A DNA stretch of 64,000 nt from Anaerolineae bacterium (GTDB lineage Bacteria; Chloroflexota; Anaerolineae; Anaerolineales; UBA4823): contig QOQU01000010.1 in assembly GCA_003327455.1 (NCBI GenBank), forward strand, positions 1 to 64,000. Reading direction: 5' to 3'. Positions 33,018 through 41,844 of this stretch are shown here, piece after piece (the first letter of the stretch is position 1; each line of letters opens with the position of its first letter). The notes under the pieces are model-generated. The model was given only the letters and a program-made list of their open reading frames with translations, made no database searches and was not told the origin of the DNA. The position numbers were made by a program, and so were the translations under genes.

Positions 33018-34487
33018 ATGCAACGCAAATCATTGATCTTGCTCGTTTGTGTGCTCGTCCTGGCGCTGGGACTGGACGGGAAGGTCCGGGGGCAGCAAGC
33101 TGCCCCGGCGGGCGGAGATACTGCTGTCGGAACAGCTTTTACCTACCAGGGGCAACTCCAGGGCGCCAGCGGTCCGGTCAGTGGGAGCTGCGATTTTCAG
33201 TTCAGCCTGTGGGATGCTCTAACTAGCGGTGTTCAGGTAGGGACGACGCAAACCAAGACTGGCGTGGCCGTGAGCAACGGGCTGTTTACAGTGACACTCG
33301 ACTTTGGAGCAGACACCTTCGGTGGTGACGCTCGTTGGCTGGGCATCGCCGTGCGCTGCCCGGCGGGGAGCGGAGCCTATGTTCCGCTAACGCCGCGCCA
33401 GGCTCTCACTGCCGCGCCGTATGCTGTGTACAGCAATTCCACCGGCGCACTGCGAGGATACGCCGTGGCGCCTGATCAGCCACCCGATAACGGCCAGGTG
33501 CTCAAGTGGAATGCATCGGGTTGGGCGCCAGCCACGGATGACGAAAACCCCTACGTACGCACCGTGATCGTCAGTCCGGCTGGTGACGAGTACGCCAACG
33601 GCCAGGTCTTGATAGATGCTCTGAACCGCATCAGCGGAGCCACCTCCACCAACCCCTACCTGCTCAAGATTGAGCCGGGTGTGTACAACCTGGGCACGGC
33701 CTTCCTGCAGATGAAGGAGTACGTGGATATCGAAGGCTCCGGTGAGGGCGTTACCATCGTCACTGCGGCCGGGAGTGCCACGAACAAAGGTACTGTACAG
33801 GGGGCAAACAACTCCGAGTTGCGCTTCCTGACGTTGCAGAACACCGGCGGGAACACTAATGCCATTGCTATATACAATCAATTCACCTCACCCAGGCTCA
33901 CCCATGTGACAGCCATTGCTTCGGAGGGTAGCGTTAACAACATCGCTGTGTTAAGTTGGGGCTCATCATCAACGATGACCTATTTGACCGCCCAAGCTGA
34001 AGGGGGCAACATCACTAACACTGGTGTGTCCAATCACGACTCCCAAACAGCCATGACACACGTGACCATCTATGTCGCCGGCGGAACCTTCAATTACGGG
34101 ATCTTCAACCATAACTCTACCTGGGAGAGAATGATGGACGGGTACGTAACCGCCCGGGGAGGTTCCCAGAACTTCGGCGTGTTCAACTCAGATTCTGAGA
34201 TATTCATTCAGAACAGCCGGATCAGCGTCGGGGATGGGACTATGATAAACATCGGTGTGCGCAACCAGACGACTAGCCTGGGTGGTAAGGTGCAGATTGA
34301 CAATAGCAAGATTACGATCAACTCTGGCAGCACTGGCTATGCCATCTATAACGACACCGGCTACGAGACCAGCGTCGGCGCGTCTCATCTGGAGGGGACT
34401 GTTAACACCTGCATGGGCGCTTGCCCTGTGACCTGCGTTGGCGTCTATGATGCGTCTTACACATTCTACGCCAACACATGCCCTTAG
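33018..34487 (+). CDS. Secreted protein: YQG-type surface domain plus right-handed beta-helix
   Basis: 489 residues. Signal peptide SLILLVCVLVLALGL. Residues about 40-140 repeat the domain seen at the N-terminus of 1020-2126 (FTYQGQLQGASGPVSGSCDFQFSLWD to TPRQALTAAPYAV). The rest begins TVIVSPAGDEYANGQVLIDALNRISGA and reads like a pectate-lyase-type parallel beta-helix (YLLKIEPGVYNLGTAFLQMKEYVDIEGSGEGVT). No lyase catalytic residues were recognised. It ends in VGVYDASYTFYANTCP, without the LPLV tail. GGAG lies ahead of the ATG. Probably a surface or matrix protein. Confidence 0.8.
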   Translation: MQRKSLILLVCVLVLALGLDGKVRGQQAAPAGGDTAVGTAFTYQGQLQGASGPVSGSCDFQFSLWDALTSGVQVGTTQTKTGVAVSNGLFTVTLDFGADTFGGDARWLGIAVRCPAGSGAYVPLTPRQALTAAPYAVYSNSTGALRGYAVAPDQPPDNGQVLKWNASGWAPATDDENPYVRTVIVSPAGDEYANGQVLIDALNRISGATSTNPYLLKIEPGVYNLGTAFLQMKEYVDIEGSGEGVTIVTAAGSATNKGTVQGANNSELRFLTLQNTGGNTNAIAIYNQFTSPRLTHVTAIASEGSVNNIAVLSWGSSSTMTYLTAQAEGGNITNTGVSNHDSQTAMTHVTIYVAGGTFNYGIFNHNSTWERMMDGYVTARGGSQNFGVFNSDSEIFIQNSRISVGDGTMINIGVRNQTTSLGGKVQIDNSKITINSGSTGYAIYNDTGYETSVGASHLEGTVNTCMGACPVTCVGVYDASYTFYANTCP

Positions 34488-34625
34488 GATGGGTAACATG
34501 AGTTCGAGGTTGAATTGCCAAGCGCGGACAAGCAATTCCACTTTTGGGAGCTTTCGCAGGTCAGCGAGATCAACATCGCTGTGCTCGGCGAGATCTCTAT
34601 TCTGAAAAACTTTATGGAGGAAAAA

Positions 34626-36908
34626 ATGAACCTAAAAATAAACACTGCATTTGGAACTCGGCACCCGGTTATGTTGCAGCGGGCACACGTGCTTCGACTA
34701 GCGCTCGTTGCCTTAGTGGTGGCGGCGTTGAGTATGACCTGGAGTGCGACTGGTGTTGTGCGCGCTAGCGGCAACTTTGTGGTCAACAGTTCCGTCGATA
34801 ACAGTATATTGGACAGCGTTTTGACATTGCGTGAAGCAATCGATGTCGCAAACGGTAGTCTGACTGGCCCCTTCACGGCTGGTGAGCAGGCGCAACTGGG
34901 CGGATGCACCTTTGATGGCAGTGGCATGATTACCGGCGGCTGTGGAGGCGGCGTTTACGACAACATCACTTTCGATTCATCGGTAACGCAAATCGATCTG
35001 ATCAATATTCTCTCCCTCACCGACGCCGGCACCTGGATTAACGGCAGCGCGGGCGTGCCGCGCATTAACGCCAGCGGTATAAACCCTCCGGGCAATGTGT
35101 TCACCATTGGCGGGGATCATATCACCATCTCCAACCTTTCCATTGTGAACGGCGATTCCGGGGGGAATGCAGACATCGCTGTGTCGAGTGGGAAAGATGC
35201 GCGCATTGCTCATACCAATCTTGGCAGCGTGCCCGGCGCAACCAGCTGCACTCCCGGCGGCATCACGCGTAATTCAGCCTATGGGGTTTATATTGCGCCA
35301 AACAACAGCGGCAGCAGCGGCGCGAACAACGGCGTGGCATACATATACGGCAATACCATCGGCTGTCATAGCTCACATGGGATCTATGTAGATGGCGCGG
35401 ACTATGTGTACATCGGTGTTCAGCCGGATGGTACGACCCTGGACGCCAATTTCATCGGCATAAACGCTGCCGAGTCCGATCTGGGAAACGGTGGAGATGG
35501 TGTGTTTCTGCAAGCGAATGGCGCGGACGGAGTGCGTTGGAATTTTGTGAAACAAAACAAAATTGATTACAATTATGGAAATGGCGTTCGGTTGGCGGGG
35601 ACGGGGTTCAATAGTCCCGGAAGTACCCAGTACAATTGGGTCCAATCCAACAGAATCTTTTGGAACACTCTCAGCGGAATCCAGTTGACGGATGGCGCGT
35701 ATATCAATTACATCGGCGGTGGGGGAAGTAATGATGGGAACGTGATTGGTCAGAATGGTGAAGACGGGATTACCGTCCTGAACTCAAACAGCAACCTGAT
35801 CCAAGGGAATTTCATTGGCACCTACTCAACGATGAATTATGGCAACAGCCGAGCCGGTGTGTACCTTGAAAACGCCATTGGCAACACGCTTTCCGGCAAT
35901 GTGATTTCAGCCAACGGCTTGGCGGGAGTGTGGGTGTACAACTCCAACGCCAATACGATCAAGGGTAACAAAATCGGCACAAACGTTAGCGGCACCGCCG
36001 CGATGGCGAACGGTAATGACAGCGTTGCGCTCACCGATGGCTCGCAGGAGAACACCATCGGCGGGACGACGCTCGCCGACCGCAACATCATCAGCGGCAA
36101 TACAGACTGCGGCATCATCCTTCGCGACAGTGCGAACAACAACACGATAGACTTCAATCTGATTGGGCTGAACGCGGCGGGCACCGGCGCAATCCCCAAC
36201 GGGTTGGCTGGCGTGTGTTTGTTTAGCGGCTCGAACGATAACGATATCGGCTCATCTTCGAGTGGAGCATCTCAGTATATCTCGGGCAACACTCGGGAAG
36301 GGATTTACATTGAGTATTCCGACGGAAATATCATTTATAAGTCAAACCGCATTGGTGTGGCAACGGATAATACGACCGCACTTGGCAACGGACTGCAGGG
36401 TGTTATGTTGTATGGTGCAACCAACACGGGTGTATTTCCCACGCTGGTTGCTTACAACGGTGGTGCAGGCGTTGCGGTGATGGACAATACAGCCACAAAT
36501 AATAGAATCGTTCCGACAGAGGTTCGGAATAACAATGGCCTGCCGATTGACCTGGGCAACGATGGCCCTACACCCAACGATGTCGGCGACGGTGACAGCG
36601 GTCCCAACGGCTTGCTCAATTATCCGGTCATCACTTCCGTCAGCGGTAACCCCGTAACGCTTCATGGCACGGCGTGCGCCAACTGTACCGTGTATATCTA
36701 TCGCGCCATCGGCAACCCGGCCGCGCCGGGTGGCGGTGGGTTGGGCCTTTGGTTTGAGACTGCTGATGCAGCAGGCAATTGGAGCACGACCTTGTTCGCC
36801 GGTATGGGACGCAACGATGTCACACTGCTAGCTGAGGATCAGAACTTAAACTCTTCGGAGATGAGCCCCCGCTTATTACCCGTGTACTTACCGCTGATCA
36901 TAAAATAA
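34626..36908 (+). CDS. Secreted CSLREA-like beta-helix protein with C-terminal LPLI motif
   Basis: 760 residues from the ATG at 34626 (GGAGG five bases upstream); the open frame continues 111 bp further up without a site. Signal region LRLALVALVVAALSMTW. After cleavage, a CSLREA-like motif appears as DSVLTLREAIDVANG, with the leading Cys missing. Parallel beta-helix turns fill the rest, many with N-x-I-x-G-N patterns (NTLSGNVISANGLAGVWV, ENTIGGTTLADRNIISGN). The C-terminal 80 residues form a small beta domain ending VYLPLIIK. Surface display is likely; ligand unknown. Confidence 0.85.
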   Translation: MNLKINTAFGTRHPVMLQRAHVLRLALVALVVAALSMTWSATGVVRASGNFVVNSSVDNSILDSVLTLREAIDVANGSLTGPFTAGEQAQLGGCTFDGSGMITGGCGGGVYDNITFDSSVTQIDLINILSLTDAGTWINGSAGVPRINASGINPPGNVFTIGGDHITISNLSIVNGDSGGNADIAVSSGKDARIAHTNLGSVPGATSCTPGGITRNSAYGVYIAPNNSGSSGANNGVAYIYGNTIGCHSSHGIYVDGADYVYIGVQPDGTTLDANFIGINAAESDLGNGGDGVFLQANGADGVRWNFVKQNKIDYNYGNGVRLAGTGFNSPGSTQYNWVQSNRIFWNTLSGIQLTDGAYINYIGGGGSNDGNVIGQNGEDGITVLNSNSNLIQGNFIGTYSTMNYGNSRAGVYLENAIGNTLSGNVISANGLAGVWVYNSNANTIKGNKIGTNVSGTAAMANGNDSVALTDGSQENTIGGTTLADRNIISGNTDCGIILRDSANNNTIDFNLIGLNAAGTGAIPNGLAGVCLFSGSNDNDIGSSSSGASQYISGNTREGIYIEYSDGNIIYKSNRIGVATDNTTALGNGLQGVMLYGATNTGVFPTLVAYNGGAGVAVMDNTATNNRIVPTEVRNNNGLPIDLGNDGPTPNDVGDGDSGPNGLLNYPVITSVSGNPVTLHGTACANCTVYIYRAIGNPAAPGGGGLGLWFETADAAGNWSTTLFAGMGRNDVTLLAEDQNLNSSEMSPRLLPVYLPLIIK

Positions 36909-37085
36909 CATCCACTTCCAATACTGCCAAACATTGGTGTGGCAGAGAAAACGATGGAAAAGCGTCATCTTGCGCTCTGAGAGGCTTTGCCATGATACAG
37001 GAAATCAGCGAACGACATTCACGTGGATGCTGGTTAATCCTGGGTAGCCGATATCATCGCTATGGCGATCAACTGAGGAAGGGTT

Positions 37086-37298
37086 ATGGACGAACCACCG
37101 GTTAGCTTCGATGTATCTGCACCGTCACTCCACTCTCAGTTATTTACCATCCGGGTATGGCAGGAGGATGTCGGTGAGGGTCACAGTGAATGGCGCGGTC
37201 AGGTTCGGCATGTGATGAGCGGTGAGACGTGTTATTTTCGGGATTGGCAGTTGTTGATTGCGTTTATCGTCAAGATGACCACAACGACAAAGACCTGA
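37086..37298 (+). CDS. Small hypothetical protein
   Basis: 70 residues, GGAAGG before the ATG. The core FTIRVWQEDVGEGHSEWRGQVRHVMSGETCYFRDWQLLIAFI resembles short Chloroflexota proteins with an I-W-x-E...W-R-G-x-V-x-H-V-x-S-G-E..YF pattern; I recall such proteins but know no function. It follows the secreted-protein genes on the same strand. The 37299-37729 stretch beyond it holds no gene I can support. It ends (37680-37722) in a CTTTGTGT/CTTTGTGCACTTCGTGG simple repeat of a type common in bacterial intergenic regions. Confidence 0.5.
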   Translation: MDEPPVSFDVSAPSLHSQLFTIRVWQEDVGEGHSEWRGQVRHVMSGETCYFRDWQLLIAFIVKMTTTTKT

Positions 37299-37729
37299 GC
37301 TACGGTGAACTTATAGCTCAGATTGGAACCTGAGGCGATTGCGCGAAAGAAAGGTCTCCTGCGTCCAGCGTGAGCAACACATGAAAGCTCCATTGTTTTC
37401 TTTCCAGCACCTTGCCTGTGCCACACCCGCTAAAGCCTGGCATTGGCGTCGGATGTTTAGGCGCGGCAGACAACCTGCTTGCGCAGCGGATGCCTATACC
37501 CAAGCAGTCCAAGTCCCTCCGCCAACCGAGAAGCCGAAGGGCGGGGGTGGCAGGGATGACCCGCGCCGAGAGGAGGAGAGAATGATGATGACGTGACCGC
37601 TGCAGGCGGTAATGGAAGCAGCAACAGCGACGACTAACTGCGCGCCCGTTGTTCGACCATGGACGATAGAACGTAAATCTCCTTTGTGTGGCTTTGTGTT
37701 CCTTTGTGCACTTCGTGGTGAGAATGAGA

Positions 37730-37747
37730 TATAATTCGTATGACGAA
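37730..37747 (+). promoter_or_regulatory. -10 box overlapping operator palindrome of the AbrB/VapC pair
   Basis: TATAAT at 37730-37735 runs into TTCGT-ATG-ACGAA (37735-37747), a 5-3-5 palindrome. An operator overlapping the -10 is typical for autoregulated toxin-antitoxin pairs with an AbrB-like antitoxin. No good -35 is visible. Confidence 0.55.
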
Positions 37748-37770
37748 ATTACGTTCGATAGGAAAAACGT

Positions 37771-37977
37771 ATGGAAACCGTAACCGTCTCCCCAAAATAT
37801 CAGGTTGTCCTTCCCAAAGCGGTGCGAAACGCGTTGGGAGTAAGGGCGGGACAAAAAATGATCGTTTTTGCCTATGATCAGCGCATTGTCCTCGTGCCGG
37901 AGCGTCCCATCCGTGAAGCGCGCGGCTCACTCAAAGGGATGGATACCACCATCACGCGCGAGGAAGACCGCCTGTGA
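37771..37977 (+). CDS. AbrB/MazE-type antitoxin (SpoVT-AbrB domain)
   Basis: 68 residues. VTVSPKYQVVLPKAVRNALGVRAGQKMIVFAYDQRIVLVPE is a swapped-hairpin AbrB DNA-binding domain (residues 2-45). The remaining tail (GSLKGMDTTITREEDRL) is the toxin-wrapping segment. It neutralises the downstream PIN toxin and represses the operon. The stop overlaps the toxin start by 4 bp (GTGA). Confidence 0.92.
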   Translation: METVTVSPKYQVVLPKAVRNALGVRAGQKMIVFAYDQRIVLVPERPIREARGSLKGMDTTITREEDRL

Positions 37978-38348
37978 ACGTTGTCGATTCTTCAGGCTGG
38001 CTGGAATACTTCGCCGATAGCGGGCGTGCAGACCTGTTTGCTCCTGCAATCGAAGACACAGAACATCTGCTAGTGCCCGTGATCTGCCTGTACGAGGTCT
38101 TCAAGAAAATTCTCCAAAGCGAGGGGCAGACCATGGCCGAAGTCCGCGCCGCAGATCTGCTCAAAGGGAAGGTCGTCGAAATCACTGCCCCCCTCGCCTT
38201 TCACGCCGCCTTGCTTTCGGCACAGTATCACCTGCCGATGGCAGACAGTCTCATCCTGGCTGTTGCACGCGAGCATAACGCCATCCTCTGGACGCAGGAT
38301 GAACATTTCGAAGGCCTTGAAGGGGTGCGCTACTTCCCCAAAGACTGA
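37974..38348 (+). CDS. vapC: VapC-type PIN-domain ribonuclease toxin
   Basis: 124 residues from a GTG overlapping the antitoxin stop. The PIN-domain acidic residues are visible: D5 (NVVDSSGWLEYF), E in VICLYEVFKKIL, D in LPMADSLILAVAREH and the late TQDEHF. VapC toxins cleave RNA, often initiator tRNA or the sarcin-ricin loop, when the antitoxin is lost. All catalytic positions look intact, so the toxin is probably active. Confidence 0.92.
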   Translation: MNVVDSSGWLEYFADSGRADLFAPAIEDTEHLLVPVICLYEVFKKILQSEGQTMAEVRAADLLKGKVVEITAPLAFHAALLSAQYHLPMADSLILAVAREHNAILWTQDEHFEGLEGVRYFPKD

Positions 38349-38597
38349 TGTCGAAGAAATCAAGGCAAAGATGCTGGCTCGAATTGCCGCATTGCCAGAG
38401 TCACCGGCTTGAAGCCGGGGGATTTATCGTCAGATTCTTTCGGCACAAGCGTCTTTGGCGTGAAAACCCCGCTCCAGTCATCCAACCGTGGACGGTAGCG
38501 CGTTTGGAACGGCTATCCTTGTACTGCCAGTTCCATTCTGCCGGGTGGAAACGTGGTAGAATATTCTTGTAAATCGAGTAAAGAATTAACCAAAGAA

Positions 38598-39368
38598 ATG
38601 GAAAATCTCTCCACGATTTCTATCGCCCGCCAGTTACGCCAGCGTGAGCTGTTCTACTTCACTCCCACTCTCCTGGCCGACCTCTTCAGCCTGGAACGGC
38701 GGCAGGTCTATCGCTTACTCGTCCGTCTCAAGTCCGAAGGGCTAATCGCTGAGGTTGAGAAGGGTAAGTTTCTCCTCCTGGGGCTGGAGCCGGAGCGTGT
38801 CCTTTCCCATCCGCTCTTCATCGCCGCCCACCTCGTGACCCCGGCCTACATTTCCTACTGGTCGGCGTTGCACTTCTACGGGTTCACCGAGCAGGTGCCC
38901 CTCACCACCTTCCTCGCCACTACCCGCAAAAGGCGCCCGCTGCAATTCCGTGACTTCCGCTTTTATTTCGTCCAGGTAAAACCGCACAAGTTCTTCGGCT
39001 ACCGACGGGAAAGAGTAGACGACCTGCCGCTACTCATCGCCGACGAAGCCAAAACGATCATAGATAGTCTCGACCAGATGCGCTATGCCGGAGGCCTGGG
39101 TGAAGTCGCCAAAGCTTTACGGGCGGCGCTGGAAGTTGTGCACCTGCCGACCCTGGTCGAATATGCCAACCGCATGGGGGAAAAGACGCTCGGATCGCGG
39201 CTGGGTTATCTGCTGGAGAAGCTCGGTCACCCCGTCGAGGGTTTGATCCGCTCCGCAACGCCAGTCAAATTGGACCCGGCACGGCCGCGCCGCGGCCGCT
39301 ATGAGGGTCGCTGGCAGGTGATCGTAAATGTCCCCGAAACCGAACTCTGGCCCGAAGGAGTGGGGTGA
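38598..39368 (+). CDS. AbiEi-type antitoxin / transcriptional regulator
   Basis: About 256 residues from the ATG at 38598; a GTG at 38553 is possible, but TAGAAT at about 38557 looks like the -10. The N-terminal winged helix (ADLFSLERRQVYRLLVRLKSEGLIAEVEKGKFLLL) and AYISYWSALHFYGFTEQVP are typical of AbiEi antitoxins of type IV systems. The rest matches the antitoxin C-terminal domain (IADEAKTIIDSLDQMRYAGGLGEVAKAL). A TTCCA-N10-TGGAA inverted repeat near 38531-38550 may be its operator. Its TGA shares a base with the toxin ATG. Confidence 0.88.
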   Translation: MENLSTISIARQLRQRELFYFTPTLLADLFSLERRQVYRLLVRLKSEGLIAEVEKGKFLLLGLEPERVLSHPLFIAAHLVTPAYISYWSALHFYGFTEQVPLTTFLATTRKRRPLQFRDFRFYFVQVKPHKFFGYRRERVDDLPLLIADEAKTIIDSLDQMRYAGGLGEVAKALRAALEVVHLPTLVEYANRMGEKTLGSRLGYLLEKLGHPVEGLIRSATPVKLDPARPRRGRYEGRWQVIVNVPETELWPEGVG

Positions 39369-40126
39369 TGCTCACCCGAGATCAAATTCGGCGCCTTGCC
39401 CAACGTCATGGGATCGGGATGCAGGTTCAGGAACGAGATTATGTTCAGCATCTGGTTCTCTGGTTGCTCTATTCGCAAACGCCAGCACCCATCTTCAAGG
39501 GTGGCACCGCGTTGCGGGTCGTTTTTGGCGGCAACCGCTATTCGGAGGATCTGGATTTTAACGCCTCCGAAGACCCGGTGGCGCTTGAGGGAATTTGGGA
39601 AAAGGTCATTCGCCGCCTGATCGATTTCGGGCTGATTGCCGAGATGCGCAACACCTGGGCATCCGATGTGGGCTATAGTTTTGATGTCAGTTTCCAGGGG
39701 CCGCTCTACGATGGACGAGATCACAGCAAGGGAAAAATACGGATAGACATCAACCGGCGGTCGGAAGAGGTGGAAACACAGCGCGAACTGGTGACCTGCG
39801 AGTATGATGATGTGCGCCCCTTCGTTGTGACCGTGCTGACGCCGCAACATTTGCTTGCCGAAAAGGTGCGGGCGCTGTTGGTGCGCCGCAAAGCGCGAGA
39901 TTTATACGATCTGTGGCTGCTCTTGCGCCGCGGCGTCCCGCTGGAAAATGCGCTGGTCGAGCGCAAATTGTCCCTGGTTGGGCTGAAATGGCAACGAGAC
40001 GCGCTGGAAGAAGCTCTGCAGCAAGCTGGCGCCGATTGGGAACGCGACCTGCGCCCCCTCCTGCCCCAATTTGTGACCTTCGAGATGGTGCGCCGGGATG
40101 TGAACCAGTTGCTGGGAATTTTGTAG
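39368..40126 (+). CDS. AbiEii-type nucleotidyltransferase toxin
   Basis: 252 residues. The nucleotidyltransferase core is FKGGTALRVVFGGNRYSEDLDF: the GG-T motif and S-x-D-x-D metal site of AbiEii/MenA toxins are intact. LTPQHLLAEKVRALLVRRKARDLYDLWLL is the second family motif, with the conserved Lys and the R-D-x-x-D segment. Such toxins add nucleotides to tRNA 3' ends or otherwise block translation and give phage protection. The start overlaps the antitoxin stop by one base (TGATG). Confidence 0.92.
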   Translation: MLTRDQIRRLAQRHGIGMQVQERDYVQHLVLWLLYSQTPAPIFKGGTALRVVFGGNRYSEDLDFNASEDPVALEGIWEKVIRRLIDFGLIAEMRNTWASDVGYSFDVSFQGPLYDGRDHSKGKIRIDINRRSEEVETQRELVTCEYDDVRPFVVTVLTPQHLLAEKVRALLVRRKARDLYDLWLLLRRGVPLENALVERKLSLVGLKWQRDALEEALQQAGADWERDLRPLLPQFVTFEMVRRDVNQLLGIL

Positions 40127-40486
40127 GATAATTGCAAGAAAGAAATTAGGATTCCACGCTTTCCTGGGTGGGAAAGCCATAAGGGTAAGGCGAAACATTC
40201 ACATCATGCAGGTCAAATGCCAGCGTTTGACCTGCACCCTATCTCCAGGCGGGAATGATTGAATTCATGGGGGCAAGACGGAAACTTACGGCACAGGATG
40301 AAGAGAAGAGACTCTTCCTACAGGGCGCGGCGGATGGCTTCCGCCCAGGCGGGGGGCAGGGAAGTTAGTTCCACCTGTGTCTCGCCGATCATCAGGCGTC
40401 GCAGGACTGTGCCCAACTGGCGGATTTCCGCCGACACAGCCGGGTCGGGGGCGGAGATTGATGAGTGGCCTTGCTCCTTCAGGCGG
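40127..40486 (-). other. Intergenic, possible short orphan coding remnant on the minus strand
   Basis: 40319-40486 on the minus strand stays open as INRLKEQGHSSI...AEIRQLGTVLRRLMIGETQVE...AWAEAIRRAL before a stop. It looks protein-like but has no convincing start, in a different frame from the membrane gene that ends at 40487. It may be the 3' end of a longer gene joined by a frameshift. The rest of the 360 bp holds nothing I can support. Confidence 0.3.
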
Positions 40487-41179
40487 TTAATATCCCAGCA
40501 GCCGTAAGACGGCCGCGGCGAACAACAGCACCAGCCTGATTCCGCCGCAAATCATCCCGCCGACCGCCAGTTGTGCGGGCTGACCTTGCAGGTAGTCAAT
40601 ATAAGCCTCGGGCGAACCGGCGTAGAGCGCCTGGACGGTGATGAGATTATTCCCTTCCCAAACCCCCTCGACGGTGAGCGCCTGACCGGGCAGATAGCCC
40701 ACATAGCGGCGTCTCACGCCATCCTGCTCCTCCTCAAAGACCTGCGCGTTGGCAAAGTTGACCTCTTCGGGCAACTGCAGCGTCACCGATAAATTTTCTT
40801 CGAGGAGAAAATCCACCCGTTCCTGCGGCGGCGTCTCCAACGTCCAGGCGGACGAAGCGGGGCTGATTTCCTCGTCGTCCGTTGTGGAAGTGGAAGCGCT
40901 TTCAACTTTGTAGAGCGCCAGCCCGTGCGGGGCGTTCTGGCTTGAGAGGTCTTTGCTCAGATTGCCGCTGAAGAGCGCCCGGCTGCCCGGCGGCAGGCTC
41001 TCCAACTCCCCGGCAGTGGGGCGGGGAAGGCGCCTGGCTGCCTGGGCGCGCTGCCAGGCCAGGGGCGTTCCAATGAAGGTTGCCAGCAGTCCGGTGAGAC
41101 AGGCGAAGATCGCAAAAATGAACATCACCCGGGAGAATCCCGAGCGGCGGGGAGAGAAAAAACGCTTGAAAGGGAACAT
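40487..41179 (-). CDS. Membrane protein, possibly GIDE-domain-like
   Basis: 230 residues from the ATG at 41179, five bases after CAGGAG. One helix near the N-terminus (VMFIFAIFACLTGLLATFIGTPLAW), a soluble region of about 150 residues, and a C-terminal hydrophobic stretch (GGMICGGIRLVLLFAAAVLRLL). The soluble part (SGNLSKDL, LALYKVES, RRYVGYLPGQALTVEGVWE) resembles the beta-domain of GIDE-like membrane proteins; I am not sure. It follows the 41363-41638 membrane gene, so the pair may be one unit. Function unknown. Confidence 0.6.
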   Translation of the reverse strand: MFPFKRFFSPRRSGFSRVMFIFAIFACLTGLLATFIGTPLAWQRAQAARRLPRPTAGELESLPPGSRALFSGNLSKDLSSQNAPHGLALYKVESASTSTTDDEEISPASSAWTLETPPQERVDFLLEENLSVTLQLPEEVNFANAQVFEEEQDGVRRRYVGYLPGQALTVEGVWEGNNLITVQALYAGSPEAYIDYLQGQPAQLAVGGMICGGIRLVLLFAAAVLRLLGY

Positions 41180-41366
41180 AAGCACTCCTGTTTATTTCAA
41201 ACTCAAGTAGCAGTTCACGAGAAAGCGTTCCGTCAGGGCGAAAAGCAGGCTGTTCAGAGTAGAAGATTTCCGGACGAGAACGCCTGATGTCCGCAAAGGC
41301 ATCCTCGCTGCGAAAACGCATCTGCCCAGGTGAAAACGGGGCGCCGATCCTGCGAACATCGCTCAT
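40902..41366 (-). CDS. Uncertain coupled reading frame overlapping the membrane protein gene
   Basis: A 154-residue frame whose ATG at 41366 overlaps the stop of 41363-41638 (ATGA). Its first 62 residues (MSDVRRIGAPFSPGQMRF, ADIRRSRPEIFYSEQPAF, LSRELLLEFEINR) occupy otherwise empty DNA and look like real protein. The remaining 92 residues overlap the gene at 40487-41179 in another frame and look like a by-product. A shorter real gene ending by frameshift is possible. Confidence 0.25.
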   Translation of the reverse strand: MSDVRRIGAPFSPGQMRFRSEDAFADIRRSRPEIFYSEQPAFRPDGTLSRELLLEFEINRSAYVPFQAFFLSPPLGILPGDVHFCDLRLSHRTAGNLHWNAPGLAARPGSQAPSPPHCRGVGEPAAGQPGALQRQSEQRPLKPERPARAGALQS

Positions 41367-41638
41367 CCTTTGCGCGGCGGGAGCATTGCCCGGCGGACGA
41401 GAAACCCGAGCGCCAACCCTGCGGCGGGAAGCAGCAGGATGGCTAGCGGCGTGTACCAGGCCCAACGATACATCATGCCGTACAGCGGAAGGATAACCGC
41501 TGAGATAGCCTGGAGGGCAGAAATGAGCTTGAAGTGGTAGATGGGGTCGGGAACGACCGGCGCGTACCACACCGGCACCAGCGGCACCACCAAGCCGATC
41601 AGCATGCCAGCTATCGGTAAAAAGAAGCCCCGCTTCAC
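41363..41638 (-). CDS. Small membrane protein, unknown function
   Basis: 91 residues from a GTG with AAGGAG five to six bases before it. Three hydrophobic segments: FFLPIAGMLIGLVVPLVPVWYA, ISALQAISAVILPLYGMMY and TPLAILLLPAAGLALGFLV. A basic C-terminal tail (RRAMLPPRKG). No family recognised. Read toward the second membrane-protein gene on the same strand. Confidence 0.7.
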   Translation of the reverse strand: MKRGFFLPIAGMLIGLVVPLVPVWYAPVVPDPIYHFKLISALQAISAVILPLYGMMYRWAWYTPLAILLLPAAGLALGFLVRRAMLPPRKG

Positions 41639-41810
41639 TGATCTCTCCTTTCATGTTTAACTGCATATCTGGATAATTTTCAATTTTTATTTTACATCCA
41701 TTGCCTGTTTGCCAGTAGTACCTGCCGTCCCTCAAAAAACTCACATCCTCTTTTGAGCGGCATTCCTGGTAGCCTTATCGGGAGCAAAGCGAAGTTTTTG
41801 TGAGCTTCGC

Positions 41811-41838
41811 TTGACAAATAGAACAATTGTTCTATAAT
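41811..41838 (+). promoter_or_regulatory. Promoter with embedded LexA-type SOS box
   Basis: TTGACA (41811-41816), 16-base spacer, TATAAT (41833-41838). The spacer and half of the -10 are covered by a perfect 18-bp palindrome ATAGAACAATTGTTCTAT (41818-41835), which contains GAAC-N4-GTTC, the Gram-positive LexA box. Bound repressor would block RNA polymerase. An 8-base inverted repeat AAGCGAAG/CTTCGCTT (41787-41812) abuts the -35. Confidence 0.88.
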
Positions 41839-41844
41839 CTAGGT

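Noticed and set aside
37318-37854. 178-residue minus-strand frame across the AbrB promoter
   Set aside because: Covers a simple-repeat intergenic stretch and the antitoxin gene antisense; composition is not protein-like.
38348-38572. Short plus-strand frames after vapC (one reading VEEIKAKMLARIAALPE)
   Set aside because: The peptide looks helical but has no start or ribosome site and ends after about 25 residues.
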